A stretch of DNA of 64,000 nt, from assembly GCF_017743995.1 (NCBI RefSeq), contig NZ_JAGHRB010000006.1:216332-280331 (forward strand). Direction: 5' to 3'. Within the stretch, counting starts at the first letter, position 1. Every line of letters begins with the position of its first letter. This document shows, piece by piece, positions 17,259-25,660 of this stretch. Below the pieces are notes generated by a model. The model did not search any database. It was not told where the DNA came from and saw only the letters and a program-made list of their open reading frames with translations. The stretch comes from Ruegeria sp. R13_0 (GTDB lineage: Bacteria > Pseudomonadota > Alphaproteobacteria > Rhodobacterales > Rhodobacteraceae). A program made the position numbers and the translations under genes.

Positions 17259-18028
17259 CGACCGGAGTCCAGCGGGTTGAGGGTGAATGAAAACAGCGCG
17301 TCCGCCCAAATGGACAGGATCAGAGGTGCTCCGGCGAATAGCAGGAACAGCCCGGCAAAGGTGATCGCGGGGGCGCCGACAAAGGCAACCATCAACTGTG
17401 GCATCGCCCTGTTGATGACCCCAAGGGCGAGGTTGTAGATTAATGAGGCGATCACGAACGGAGTGGCCAGCGCAAAAGCCAACCCAAAGCTGTGGGCGAT
17501 CTGCCTGACGCCCCATTGCGACAGATCAGGGGCCGAGAGGGTCTGGCCCATCGGGAACATCGCGTAGCTGTGGATCAGAAACTCGGCAACGCGGATGTGC
17601 AGTCCCATCAGCACCGCAAGGGCCAGCCCGGCCAAGGTTAGAAACATCCCCAAGGCAGGGGCCGGGTCAGCGGCCGCGCCTCCCAGAAGCTGAGACAGCG
17701 AGGTCGATTGCGCCGCGATTGACCCGGCGGTCTGCAAGGCCAGCACAAACAGGCGCAGCCCTATGCCCAAAACCATGCCGATCAGAACCTCGGTGCCGAC
17801 CAGACGCGCCAGCGGCAGCAGGCCCGGATTGGATTGCGGGGAGGGCACCGCTGGCAGCACGATCAGGGTAAAGGCCACGGCGACCGCAAGCTTGACCCGG
17901 ACCGGGATGCTGCGTTCGCCAAAAGCGGGCAAGAGGGTGACCACAGCGGACACCCTCAGAAAAACGGCAAACACATGCCACAGCCCCGTGCCGAGTTGTC
18001 CCAACAGCTCGGGCGGCAGGGCGATCAT
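17255..18028 (-). CDS. fliR: flagellar export protein FliR
   Basis: FliR is an integral membrane part of the export gate, with FliP and FliQ. The 257 residues contain about six hydrophobic segments, including LLPAFGERSIPVRVKLAVAV and APALGMFLTLAGLALAVLMG. The gene overlaps flhA (four bases) and flhB (four bases) in the order flhA-fliR-flhB, common in alphaproteobacteria. Confidence 0.93.
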   Translation of the reverse strand: MIALPPELLGQLGTGLWHVFAVFLRVSAVVTLLPAFGERSIPVRVKLAVAVAFTLIVLPAVPSPQSNPGLLPLARLVGTEVLIGMVLGIGLRLFVLALQTAGSIAAQSTSLSQLLGGAAADPAPALGMFLTLAGLALAVLMGLHIRVAEFLIHSYAMFPMGQTLSAPDLSQWGVRQIAHSFGLAFALATPFVIASLIYNLALGVINRAMPQLMVAFVGAPAITFAGLFLLFAGAPLILSIWADALFSFTLNPLDSGR

Positions 18029-20112
18029 GCGGGTACGGTTCCGACCAGGGCGGGGCGAGCCTCAAGACCGATTTCTTCGAAGGAGAGAACCGGATTGGAC
18101 ACCCCGCGCGCCTGCATGATCGAGCGCAACAGGCGGCGCCGGCGGGTCGAGGTCACGACGGCCGGAAACAACCCGTGATCGGCGGATTGTGCGACGCTGT
18201 CTACCACACCGTCGGCGAGCTTGTTGAACAGATTGGGGGGCAGCGCCACGTCCAGCCCGGCGGCGGGGCCGTCGATCTGGTAGCTGGCAAACGTATCCTC
18301 CCATTCGGGGGCCAGTTGGATCAGCGGGATTGAGCCATCCTCACGTTTCATCTCGGCCACCAGTTGAAAGCCCAGCCGTTGGCGGACCAGCTCGCAAATG
18401 CCTTCGGGCTGGGTGGTGGTCAGACGCGCTTCGGCCACGCTTTCAAGGATCAGGGCCATGTTACGGATCGAAACACGCTCATCCAGCAGTAGCCTAAGAA
18501 CCGCGTGCAGCGTGTCGATCGGCACCTTGTCGGGGATCAGTTCATCCAGCAGCTTGCGGTTTGCCTCGGCCCGGACAGGATCGCTGAGGCGGGTCATTTC
18601 GGACAACAGACGGCGCAGGGATTTCAATGTTAGCAGGCGTGAGAAGTTCTGCTTGATGATCTCCAGCAGATGGGTCGCCAGAATCTCTGGCGGTGAGACG
18701 ATGGTCGCGCCGTTCAGGGCGGCATCCTCTTGATCTTTCGGCAGAATCCAGCGTGCGGGGGCACCGTAGACAGGCTCGGTCACGTCATTGCCTTCGGGCA
18801 GAAATTCGTGCCCGTCCTGCACCAGCGCCAATACCAGATCGGGGTTCAGCACGCCGCGCGCCTGTTCGACGCCCTGCACCTTGATGACATAGGTGCCGGT
18901 GGGCAGATCGGCGCGGTCGGTCAAGCGAATCTCGGGCAGGATGAGGCCAAAGGTCGAGGCCACATAGGTCCGCATATTCGCAATGCGCGCGTCCAGCCCG
19001 GTTCCGGGGTTCAGCACCATGCTGACAAGGTCGGGCGCGAACTCCAGATGCACGTCGTCCAGATCCAGAATATCGCCAATGGCTTGCGAAACAGGGGTTT
19101 CCGCCTCGGGGGCTGGGGTTTGGGCCTGAAGCGTCTCGGGCTTTTGTTTTTGATGGACCCTGTAGGCCGCGTATCCCAACACGCCCGCGCCCAGAATGAA
19201 GGGCAGGAAGGGCAGACCAGGGACGAGGGCGAAGAGAACCATCAACACAGCCACGGTGCCCAGCGCAGCCGGGTGCTTGCCCAGTTGCGAGAAGATGGCG
19301 TTGTCGGTCGCGCCCTGTGTGCCGCCGCGCGCCAGCAATAGCGCCGAAGCGATGGAGATGATCACCGCCGGGATTTGTGAGACCAGACCATCGCCCACGG
19401 TCAGAATAGCGTAGGTTTCAAAGGCGGATGTGACCGGCATGCCATGCACGATCACGCCCATGACCAGCCCCATCACAAGGTTCAGCAGCGTGATCAGCAG
19501 CCCGGCAACCGCATCGCCTTTGACGAATTTCGACGCGCCGTCGAGCGAGCCGAAAAAGGTCGTCTCTTGCTGTTCGCGTTCGCGCCGCTCTTTGGCTTGC
19601 TGGTGGTCGATGGCCCCGGCGGACATGTCGCTGTCGATGGCCAGTTGTTTGCCCGGCATTCCATCCAGAGCAAAGCGCGCGCCGACCTCGGCCATCCGCG
19701 CGGCGCCCTTGGTGATCACCATGAAGTTCACGATCAGCAGGACGCAGAACACCACGAGACCCAGAAAGATACTGCCGCCCATCACGAAATTGGCGAAGCC
19801 TTCGATGACGTTGCCTGCCGCATTTGGCCCGGTATGGCCCTGACCGATGATCAGTTTGGTCGATGAGACGTTGAGCGACAGCCTCAGCATCAGCGAGGCC
19901 AGCAGTATCGTCGGGAAGGATGAGAAATCCAGCGGGCGTTCGATGAACAGGGTCAGGGTGAAAATCAAAATGGCCAGCGCGAAGGAGGCGGCCAGCCCTA
20001 CATCCAGCACCCAGGCCGGCATCGGCAGGATCATCATCACGATGACGGTCATCAGCGCCAGTGCCAACAGGACAGTGGGTGAGAACAGGGACCGGGCGTT
20101 TATGGTGGGCAC
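18025..20112 (-). CDS. flhA: flagellar export gate protein FlhA
   Basis: FlhA is the large export-gate protein with a membrane domain (first ~330 residues) and a cytoplasmic substrate-docking domain. The 695-residue length is standard. Clear family blocks are FPTILLASLMLRLSLNVSST, GQGHTGPNAAGNVIEGFANF and MDGMPGKQLAIDSDMSAGAI (here LDGMPGKQ). It begins nine bases after the transglycosylase stop and leads the flhA-fliR-flhB unit, probably together with that transglycosylase. Confidence 0.96.
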   Translation of the reverse strand: MPTINARSLFSPTVLLALALMTVIVMMILPMPAWVLDVGLAASFALAILIFTLTLFIERPLDFSSFPTILLASLMLRLSLNVSSTKLIIGQGHTGPNAAGNVIEGFANFVMGGSIFLGLVVFCVLLIVNFMVITKGAARMAEVGARFALDGMPGKQLAIDSDMSAGAIDHQQAKERREREQQETTFFGSLDGASKFVKGDAVAGLLITLLNLVMGLVMGVIVHGMPVTSAFETYAILTVGDGLVSQIPAVIISIASALLLARGGTQGATDNAIFSQLGKHPAALGTVAVLMVLFALVPGLPFLPFILGAGVLGYAAYRVHQKQKPETLQAQTPAPEAETPVSQAIGDILDLDDVHLEFAPDLVSMVLNPGTGLDARIANMRTYVASTFGLILPEIRLTDRADLPTGTYVIKVQGVEQARGVLNPDLVLALVQDGHEFLPEGNDVTEPVYGAPARWILPKDQEDAALNGATIVSPPEILATHLLEIIKQNFSRLLTLKSLRRLLSEMTRLSDPVRAEANRKLLDELIPDKVPIDTLHAVLRLLLDERVSIRNMALILESVAEARLTTTQPEGICELVRQRLGFQLVAEMKREDGSIPLIQLAPEWEDTFASYQIDGPAAGLDVALPPNLFNKLADGVVDSVAQSADHGLFPAVVTSTRRRRLLRSIMQARGVSNPVLSFEEIGLEARPALVGTVPA

Positions 20113-20121
20113 GCTGACCTC

Positions 20122-20820
20122 CTAGTTGAATGCGATGAAGGCGGTGGCAGCACCCGCCGCTGGAACCAGAGACCCCAGAGACCCGCCTTTGGATTCAACC
20201 GGTTGTACCGGGATCAGCGGGGCTGCTGCGCCGGTGAAAGGGTCCCGCGATGCCACATGGGTATGCGGCGGAACGGACCCGTCCAGCTGGGCCAGAACGG
20301 TCTGGAACCGACCGCGATAGGCCTCGGCCAAAGAAGGCGTGCGCGAATGATAGGCCCCTGCGGCAGCGGGCCAGGATCCAAGCTCGGCATAGAGGTCTTT
20401 GAGAAACTTTGCGGCGTAGGTGGCGTTCTCCTGCGGGTCGAACATTGCGTCGATCGAGCGGAAGGCTTTGCCGTGCCAGCGGTAGTTGATTTGAAAGCAC
20501 CCGATGTCAAAGCTGCGCTTGCCGGCTTTGAAAATCCGGAAAACATAGGTTTTGGCCTCAACCTCGGAGGTGAACCAATAGCCCTGCCCTTCGACATTGA
20601 TAGTCCAGGGCCAGGGTTGCAACCGCCCGTCATGAGTTCGCCCCGTCTCAACCCGTGAAATGGCGCGCAGGATGTCCAGTGGTACGCCTTCGGACAGCGC
20701 GGCGCGGCGTGCGGCCTGATCGCAGATATCACCCGCTCGGGCATCCGGCATGGCACGCCCGGCCTGCGCAATCAGCGCAAGCGTCAGCACAAAGACAATC
20801 GAGACGAAACGATGGGGCAT
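20122..20820 (-). CDS. periplasmic lytic transglycosylase, SltF-like
   Basis: The 232-residue protein has a signal peptide (about residues 1-23) and an SLT-type transglycosylase fold. The catalytic-Glu segment is ILRAISRVETGRTHDG; FDIGCFQINYRWHGKAF and AAKFLKDLYAELGSWPAAAG complete the family pattern. Directly upstream of flhA, it resembles in context the flagellar transglycosylase SltF of Rhodobacter sphaeroides, which opens peptidoglycan for the rod. The assignment to flagellar use is inferred from position. The C-terminal ~60 residues are Pro/Ala/Gly-rich. Confidence 0.82.
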   Translation of the reverse strand: MPHRFVSIVFVLTLALIAQAGRAMPDARAGDICDQAARRAALSEGVPLDILRAISRVETGRTHDGRLQPWPWTINVEGQGYWFTSEVEAKTYVFRIFKAGKRSFDIGCFQINYRWHGKAFRSIDAMFDPQENATYAAKFLKDLYAELGSWPAAAGAYHSRTPSLAEAYRGRFQTVLAQLDGSVPPHTHVASRDPFTGAAAPLIPVQPVESKGGSLGSLVPAAGAATAFIAFN

Positions 20821-20893
20821 TCTGCCGGTCCGGGATTCGGGTCATTCCGGGCCAAGCTAGCCAGTCATCAGTTTACAGAGGGTTATCGCCCTA

Positions 20894-21322
20894 TCATTTT
20901 CGGTCGATCCGACGCCCGAACACGACGCTGGTATTGGTGCGCAGAACACCGGGGATTTTGGCCAGTTCATCGACCAGAATATCCAGATCCTCGATCCGGG
21001 GAGCCTCGGCGGATAGCAGCAGGTCAAACTCGCCATTGATCGACAGGCAGCGTTTGACCTCGGGATAGGCCTCAAGCCGTTTGATGATGCGGGTGGTTTC
21101 CTTTTGCTGGACCTCAAGCATCACGATCACCTGCACGCGCGGGGTATCGTCACTGGCGTGCAATTGAACGGAATAGCCCGCGATCACGCCACGCTCTTCC
21201 ATGCGCTTGATCCGCTCATGCACGGTAGTGCGGGCTACACCCAGCTTGGCCGCGATATTCGTGGTCGACTCACGGGCATTGTGCTGCAGCGCGGTGATGA
21301 TGCGGCGGTCGAGCTGATCCAT
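20894..21322 (-). CDS. Lrp/AsnC family transcriptional regulator
   Basis: The 142-residue protein has an N-terminal winged helix-turn-helix (ITALQHNARESTTNIAAKLG, VARTTVHERIKRMEERGVIA) and a C-terminal RAM ligand-binding domain. The RAM part includes KRCLSINGEFDLLLSAEAPR and DELAKIPGVLRTNTSVVFGR. It senses an amino acid or related effector, which the sequence does not reveal. It stands alone between the flagellar cluster and an MFS gene, 49 bases from the latter. Confidence 0.9.
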   Translation of the reverse strand: MDQLDRRIITALQHNARESTTNIAAKLGVARTTVHERIKRMEERGVIAGYSVQLHASDDTPRVQVIVMLEVQQKETTRIIKRLEAYPEVKRCLSINGEFDLLLSAEAPRIEDLDILVDELAKIPGVLRTNTSVVFGRRIDRK

Positions 21323-21371
21323 GGGGCCTCCGGCAGGGTCGCTTTGGTTTACGGTAGAAGCGCCCGGAGGC

Positions 21372-22586
21372 TCAAGGCTTCTGCGCCGAGGGGGCTTTGT
21401 CGGATCGCGGCCAGATGATCAGTGCAGCAGCGATCCCCAATGCGGAAGCGCAAGTTATCGTGGTCATGACCACGGTTGCGCCGAAACGGGTCATCAGCCA
21501 CCCCGATAGCGGATAGAGGACCAGCCAGCAGGCATGGGACAGGGTGAACTGGGCGGCAAAAACGGCAGGTCGGTCCTCGGGCCGGGCCGAGCGGGTCAAA
21601 AGGCGGCCCGAAGGGGTCAGGGTCATCGAATAGCCAAAGCCCACGCAGGCCCAGAAGGCCGTAAGAAGCGGTAGGGAGAGTGCGCCGGATGTCAGGGCGG
21701 CTCCGGCCATACCCAACGTGCCGATGGTCGCCCCGGTCAGCATAACCCGGCGGTCCTCGACCCGATCCAGCAGAGAGGGCAGCAGGAAGGCCGCGATCAT
21801 CGAGCCGCCTCCGAACCCGGCCAACGCAATGGCGACCGCACTTTCGGACAGGCCCAGATCCGCGCGCACGAGGACCACCGTATTGACGATCACCATGGAA
21901 CTCAGCGAGGCGGCGGACCAGCTAAGCGCCAGCAAACCGCGCAACCGTGTGGTCGACAGATAGAGACGGATGCCCCGTGTCGTCCGGTCATAGATACCCC
22001 GTCGCGCTGCGGGTTTGGGTGAGGGCAGAATGACAGACACCACCAGCAAGGCCGAGGCGACAAAACCGGCGCTGGTGCCCCAGAACAGCGTGTCGAAGCT
22101 GACGAATAGCAGCAGTGCCGCCGCCAGCATCGGGCTGAGCAGGCTTTCCAGATCGACCGCCAACCGCGAGAGTGACAAGGCGCGGGTATAGTCGCGCTCA
22201 TCCGTCAGGACGTCGGGAATCGTGGCCTGAAACGCGGGTGTGAACCCGGCGGAGGCCGATTGCAGGACGAAGATCAGCACATAGACCTGCCAGACCTCGG
22301 ACACGAAGGGCAGGCACAGGGCGACCGCAGCCCGTATCAGATCCAGCACCACCAGCATCCTGCGCCGGTCGAGCTGTTCTGCAAACGCTGCCGCCAGTGG
22401 CGCAATCCCCACATAGGCGACCATCTTGATCGTCAGAGCCGTGCCCAACACCATCCCCGCAGCCTCGCCCGCCAGATCATACGCCAATAGGCCCAGCGCG
22501 ATCGTCGCCAGCCCGGTCCCCGTCAACGCGACGACCTGAGCTGCCAGAAGGTGGCGGTAGGTGCGGTTTTGAAGGATGCTCAGCAT
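21372..22586 (-). CDS. MFS exporter, possibly metal efflux
   Basis: The 404-residue protein has about twelve membrane helices with an intracellular loop containing EQLDRRRMLVVLDLIRAAVA. A second, homologous loop is in the second half (LLDRVEDRRVMLTGATIGTL). The start MLSILQNRTYRHLLAAQVVA resembles, from memory, NreB/NrsD-type nickel exporters. The gene follows a CsoR/RcnR-family metal sensor by three bases on the same strand, which supports export of a metal or of a compound sensed by that repressor. The substrate is not proven. Confidence 0.8.
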   Translation of the reverse strand: MLSILQNRTYRHLLAAQVVALTGTGLATIALGLLAYDLAGEAAGMVLGTALTIKMVAYVGIAPLAAAFAEQLDRRRMLVVLDLIRAAVALCLPFVSEVWQVYVLIFVLQSASAGFTPAFQATIPDVLTDERDYTRALSLSRLAVDLESLLSPMLAAALLLFVSFDTLFWGTSAGFVASALLVVSVILPSPKPAARRGIYDRTTRGIRLYLSTTRLRGLLALSWSAASLSSMVIVNTVVLVRADLGLSESAVAIALAGFGGGSMIAAFLLPSLLDRVEDRRVMLTGATIGTLGMAGAALTSGALSLPLLTAFWACVGFGYSMTLTPSGRLLTRSARPEDRPAVFAAQFTLSHACWLVLYPLSGWLMTRFGATVVMTTITCASALGIAAALIIWPRSDKAPSAQKP

Positions 22587-22589
22587 GGG

Positions 22590-22844
22590 TCAGAGGTACT
22601 TTGTGATGGTTTTGAAATCTTCGATGGCCGATCCGTCCTCGGATGTCAGGCAATGGTCGATGTGATCGTGGATCAGAACCCGTTTGGCATTGGTGATTGC
22701 TTTTTCGACGGCGAACAGTTGCTGGGCAACGTCGGAGCAGGGCGCGTGATCTTCGAGCATGGCAATGACTTTCGCCAGATGCCCATGCGCCCGTTTCAGG
22801 CGGGCGGTGATTTGCGGGTGCGATTCATGCGTGAGATCGGTCAT
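22590..22844 (-). CDS. CsoR/RcnR-family metal-sensing repressor
   Basis: These all-helical repressors leave DNA when they bind a metal or are modified by an electrophile. In the 84 residues, Cys36, His61 and Cys65 fall at the x-Cys-His-Cys positions typical of copper-sensing CsoR. His64 and the N-terminal His6 and His9 offer extra ligands, as used by nickel/cobalt-sensing RcnR. The hallmark RLKRAHGHLAKVIAMLE and IHDHIDHC are clear. It is co-transcribed with the MFS exporter. A C7 tract flanked by an inverted repeat directly covers its ribosome binding site. Confidence 0.9.
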   Translation of the reverse strand: MTDLTHESHPQITARLKRAHGHLAKVIAMLEDHAPCSDVAQQLFAVEKAITNAKRVLIHDHIDHCLTSEDGSAIEDFKTITKYL

Positions 22845-22878
22845 GATATATCCTTATCCCCCCCATGAGGATAATATC
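22845..22878 (-). promoter_or_regulatory. candidate CsoR/RcnR-type operator (G-tract within inverted repeat)
   Basis: On the plus strand the core is ATCCTTAT, seven C, ATGAGGAT (22850-22872). The arms pair at seven of eight positions, and further complementary bases (GATAT / ATATC) extend outward. A run of G/C flanked by AT-rich inverted repeats is the operator form known for RcnR, CsoR and FrmR proteins. It abuts the repressor's ATG and contains its AAGGA ribosome binding site, which suggests autorepression together with the exporter. Confidence 0.7.
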
Positions 22879-22977
22879 AAGCCCACCCAGCGACAGAATG
22901 CCCAGCTACAGGGTCAGCGTTGAGTTTGCCGGATAAACCGCCTATCTCGGGGTCGAGACCGCACAAAGGAAACCTCT

Positions 22978-23592
22978 GTGGCAAACCACCTGTATAAAAA
23001 CGACCTGCCTGACGGGCTGGACCTTGGGCCGATCGTGGCCATTGACTGTGAAACCATGGGGCTGAATCCGCATCGGGATCGCTTGTGCGTGATCCAGATG
23101 TCTGGCGGCGACGGAAACAGCCATATCGTTCAGGTTGAAAAGGGGCAGACCGAGGCTCCGAACCTTTGCGCCATGTTGGAAGACCCCAACGTGCTGAAAC
23201 TGTTCCATTTCGGGCGTTTCGATATCGCCGCTATGTACCACACCTTTGGGGCATTGGCTGCACCGGTGTATTGTACCAAGATCGCCAGCCGCCTTGTGCG
23301 CACCTATACCGACCGCCACGGGCTGAAAAACCTGTGTCAGGAGTTGATCGGCGTCGATATCTCGAAGCAACAGCAGATGAGCGATTGGGGGGCCGAGACC
23401 CTGTCTGAGGCCCAACTGGAATACGCGGCTTCGGACGTGTTGTACCTGCACCGCCTGCGGGATGAGCTGAACAAGCGGCTGGCCCGCGAAGGCCGGACCG
23501 AGATGGCGCAGGCCTGTTTTGACTTCCTGCCGATGCGTGCGAAACTCGACCTCGCAGGCTGGCCCGAAACTGATATTTTTGCGCACTCATGA
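22978..23592 (+). CDS. rnd: ribonuclease D-type 3'-5' exonuclease
   Basis: The 204-residue protein is a single DEDDy exonuclease domain. The first motif is AIDCETMGLNPHRD (Asp23, Glu25). The second is LFHFGRFDIAAMYHTFG, and the third is LEYAASDVLYLHRLRDEL with the Tyr-x3-Asp form. It lacks the HRDC domains of full-length RNase D, as is usual for short alphaproteobacterial versions. The start is GTG after AAAGGAA. Its stop overlaps the kdsD ATG, and it is divergent from the metal sensor. Confidence 0.88.
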   Translation: MANHLYKNDLPDGLDLGPIVAIDCETMGLNPHRDRLCVIQMSGGDGNSHIVQVEKGQTEAPNLCAMLEDPNVLKLFHFGRFDIAAMYHTFGALAAPVYCTKIASRLVRTYTDRHGLKNLCQELIGVDISKQQQMSDWGAETLSEAQLEYAASDVLYLHRLRDELNKRLAREGRTEMAQACFDFLPMRAKLDLAGWPETDIFAHS

Positions 23593-24551
23593 CCGATACC
23601 GAAGCATTCCTGAAAACCGCCCGTCAGGTTGTCACCGATGAGGCTCGCGCGCTGGACGCCCTGGCCGAAAGCCTGAACGAGGATTTTGCCGAAGCGGTGC
23701 AGCTGATCCTGCAGGCCACCGGTCGCATCATCATCAGCGGCATCGGCAAGTCGGGCCATATCGGCCACAAGATCGCGGCCACATTGGCCTCGACCGGCAC
23801 GCCCGCCTATTTCGTCCACCCCGCCGAGGCGAGCCACGGTGATCTGGGCATGGTGTCCAAGGGCGATGTGGTTCTGGCGATCTCGAACTCCGGCGAGGCG
23901 CCGGAGCTGGTCAACCTGCTGGCCTTTACGCGCCGCTTTGGCATTCCGCTGATCGGCCTGTCCAGCAAGCCGGAAAGCACGCTGATGAAACAGGCCGACG
24001 TGCATCTGCTGATCCCTTCTTTGGGTGAGGCCTGCGGGTTCGGCATGGTGCCCTCGATCTCGACCACGCTGACGCTGGCCATGGGCGATGCGCTGGCGAT
24101 CGCGCTGATGAAACACCGCGATTTCAAGCCCGAGGACTTCCGCGCCTTCCACCCAGGCGGCAAACTCGGCGCGCAGCTGTCCACGGTCCGCGACCTCATG
24201 CATGCTGATCTGCCCGTGGTGCGGTCTGGAACCTCCATGAGCGAGGCGCTGCTGGTCATGAGCCAGAAGAGCTTTGGTGTGGTGGGTGTGACAGATGATG
24301 CGGATCGCCTTTTGGGCATCGTCACCGATGGCGACTTGCGCCGCAATATGGACGGGCTTTTGAACAAGACCACGGATGAGGTCATGACCCGCGATCCTCT
24401 GACCATCGCACCCAACGCCATGGCGGAAGAGGCAGTCGGCATCATGAACGACCGCAAGATCACATCGCTGTTCGTGGTTGATCCCGACGCGGATGGGCAG
24501 GCGCAGGGTCTGCTGCATATCCACGACTGCCTGCGCGTCGGTCTGGGTTAG
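23589..24551 (+). CDS. kdsD: arabinose-5-phosphate isomerase (KpsF/GutQ family)
   Basis: The enzyme converts ribulose 5-phosphate to arabinose 5-phosphate, the first step to KDO for lipopolysaccharide. An N-terminal SIS domain (about residues 30-175) shows IIISGIGKSGHIGHKIAATL and AISNSGEAPELVNLLAFTRR. Two CBS domains follow (from about 205). The 320-residue length is typical. It lies directly before lptC-lptA-lptB, so KDO supply and LPS transport genes share one transcription unit. Confidence 0.93.
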   Translation: MTDTEAFLKTARQVVTDEARALDALAESLNEDFAEAVQLILQATGRIIISGIGKSGHIGHKIAATLASTGTPAYFVHPAEASHGDLGMVSKGDVVLAISNSGEAPELVNLLAFTRRFGIPLIGLSSKPESTLMKQADVHLLIPSLGEACGFGMVPSISTTLTLAMGDALAIALMKHRDFKPEDFRAFHPGGKLGAQLSTVRDLMHADLPVVRSGTSMSEALLVMSQKSFGVVGVTDDADRLLGIVTDGDLRRNMDGLLNKTTDEVMTRDPLTIAPNAMAEEAVGIMNDRKITSLFVVDPDADGQAQGLLHIHDCLRVGLG

Positions 24552-24562
24552 GGAGTGAAACG

Positions 24563-25162
24563 GTGGACCGCTATTCCCGCATGGTTCAGTTCCTCAAGGT
24601 GCTGTTGCCTCTGACGGCGATTGTCTTGCTGTCCACCGTTTTCCTTCTGTCGCGCAGCATCGAGACTGATGTCTCAGTGCCCTTCTCGCAGGAGGATATC
24701 GAAGATCGCCTGGCCGGGCAGGTTATTACGCAACCCAACTACCGCGGCACTACCAAAAAGGGCGAAGAGGTCCAGATTGAGTCGACCAGGGTGACCCAAG
24801 GGTCCGAAGGCGAAGAGCCGACGGCAGCGCAGTTTCGCGGGCGGTTCGGGATGCTGAACGGCGGTGAGATCAAGCTGGATTCCAACTCTGGCCTGATCCG
24901 GCCCGACAAGGGGACGGCGACCTTTGTTGGCGATGTGGTGATTACCACCTCGGACGGCATTCAGGTCACGACCGATCTGCTGAATACATCGCTGGAAGAA
25001 ATACGTGGCGACACCCCCGGTCAGGTCGATGGCACCGGCGTCATTGGCACATTCTCGGCCGGTCGTATGCAATTTGGCACTGAAAAAAAGGACGGTCCGG
25101 TCCATATTCTTTTTACAGACGGCGTGAAGTTGGTATATGAGCCAACAAAAGCAGAAAGATAA
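24563..25162 (+). CDS. lptC: LPS export protein LptC
   Basis: LptC is the inner-membrane, periplasm-facing link between the LptB2FG transporter and LptA. It has one N-terminal membrane helix (about residues 9-28, FLKVLLPLTAIVLLSTVFLL) and a periplasmic beta-jellyroll domain, 199 residues in all. The start is GTG after GGGAGTG. Sequence conservation in this family is low, so the call rests on architecture plus position between kdsD and lptA. Confidence 0.88.
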   Translation: MDRYSRMVQFLKVLLPLTAIVLLSTVFLLSRSIETDVSVPFSQEDIEDRLAGQVITQPNYRGTTKKGEEVQIESTRVTQGSEGEEPTAAQFRGRFGMLNGGEIKLDSNSGLIRPDKGTATFVGDVVITTSDGIQVTTDLLNTSLEEIRGDTPGQVDGTGVIGTFSAGRMQFGTEKKDGPVHILFTDGVKLVYEPTKAER

Positions 25163-25165
25163 CCT

Positions 25166-25660
25166 GTGATCTATTTTCGATTTCTCTTTGTTTGCATGGC
25201 TCTGTTGACGGGTCCGGTTTCTGCCAACGCACAGGAAGCGCAGGTTGCATTTGGTTCGGTCAAGGCCGACCCCAGCCTGCCGGTCGAGGTGACCTCGGAC
25301 TCACTGAACGTCAATCAAGAGGATGGATCGGCCGAGTTTCTCGGCAATGTGATCGTGATTCAGGGGGAAATGCGCCTGTCGGCTGAGCGGGTTCTGGTGA
25401 TCTACAGTCAGGACCGCTCCTCCATCGAACGGATGGAAGCGACCGAGAATGTCGTTCTGGTCAGCCCTCCGGATGCCGCCGAAGGGGATCAGGCGGAATA
25501 TACCATCGACACCGGCGTGATCGTGATGAAGGGTAACGTTCTGCTGACACAGGGGCCCAGCACGATCAGTGGCGATCAGATGGTTGCGAACCTGACCTCG
25601 GGCACTGCAACAATGACAGGCCGCGTTAAAACAATTCTTCAGCAGGGTGGCGGAAACTGA
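25166..25660 (+). CDS. lptA: periplasmic LPS bridge protein LptA
   Basis: LptA forms the periplasmic bridge for lipopolysaccharide. A signal peptide covers about residues 1-22 and ends SANA. The OstA-like domain shows VEVTSDSLNVNQEDGSAEFL, then GNVIVIQGEMRLSAERVLVI, and later the repeated VMKGNVLLTQGPSTISGDQM. The start is GTG, three bases after lptC, and the stop overlaps the lptB ATG (TGATG). Confidence 0.9.
   Translation: MIYFRFLFVCMALLTGPVSANAQEAQVAFGSVKADPSLPVEVTSDSLNVNQEDGSAEFLGNVIVIQGEMRLSAERVLVIYSQDRSSIERMEATENVVLVSPPDAAEGDQAEYTIDTGVIVMKGNVLLTQGPSTISGDQMVANLTSGTATMTGRVKTILQQGGGN

Noticed and set aside
23337..24524. 395-codon frame antisense to rnd and kdsD
   Set aside because: Overlaps two well-supported genes and has a low-information His/Gln/Arg-rich translation.
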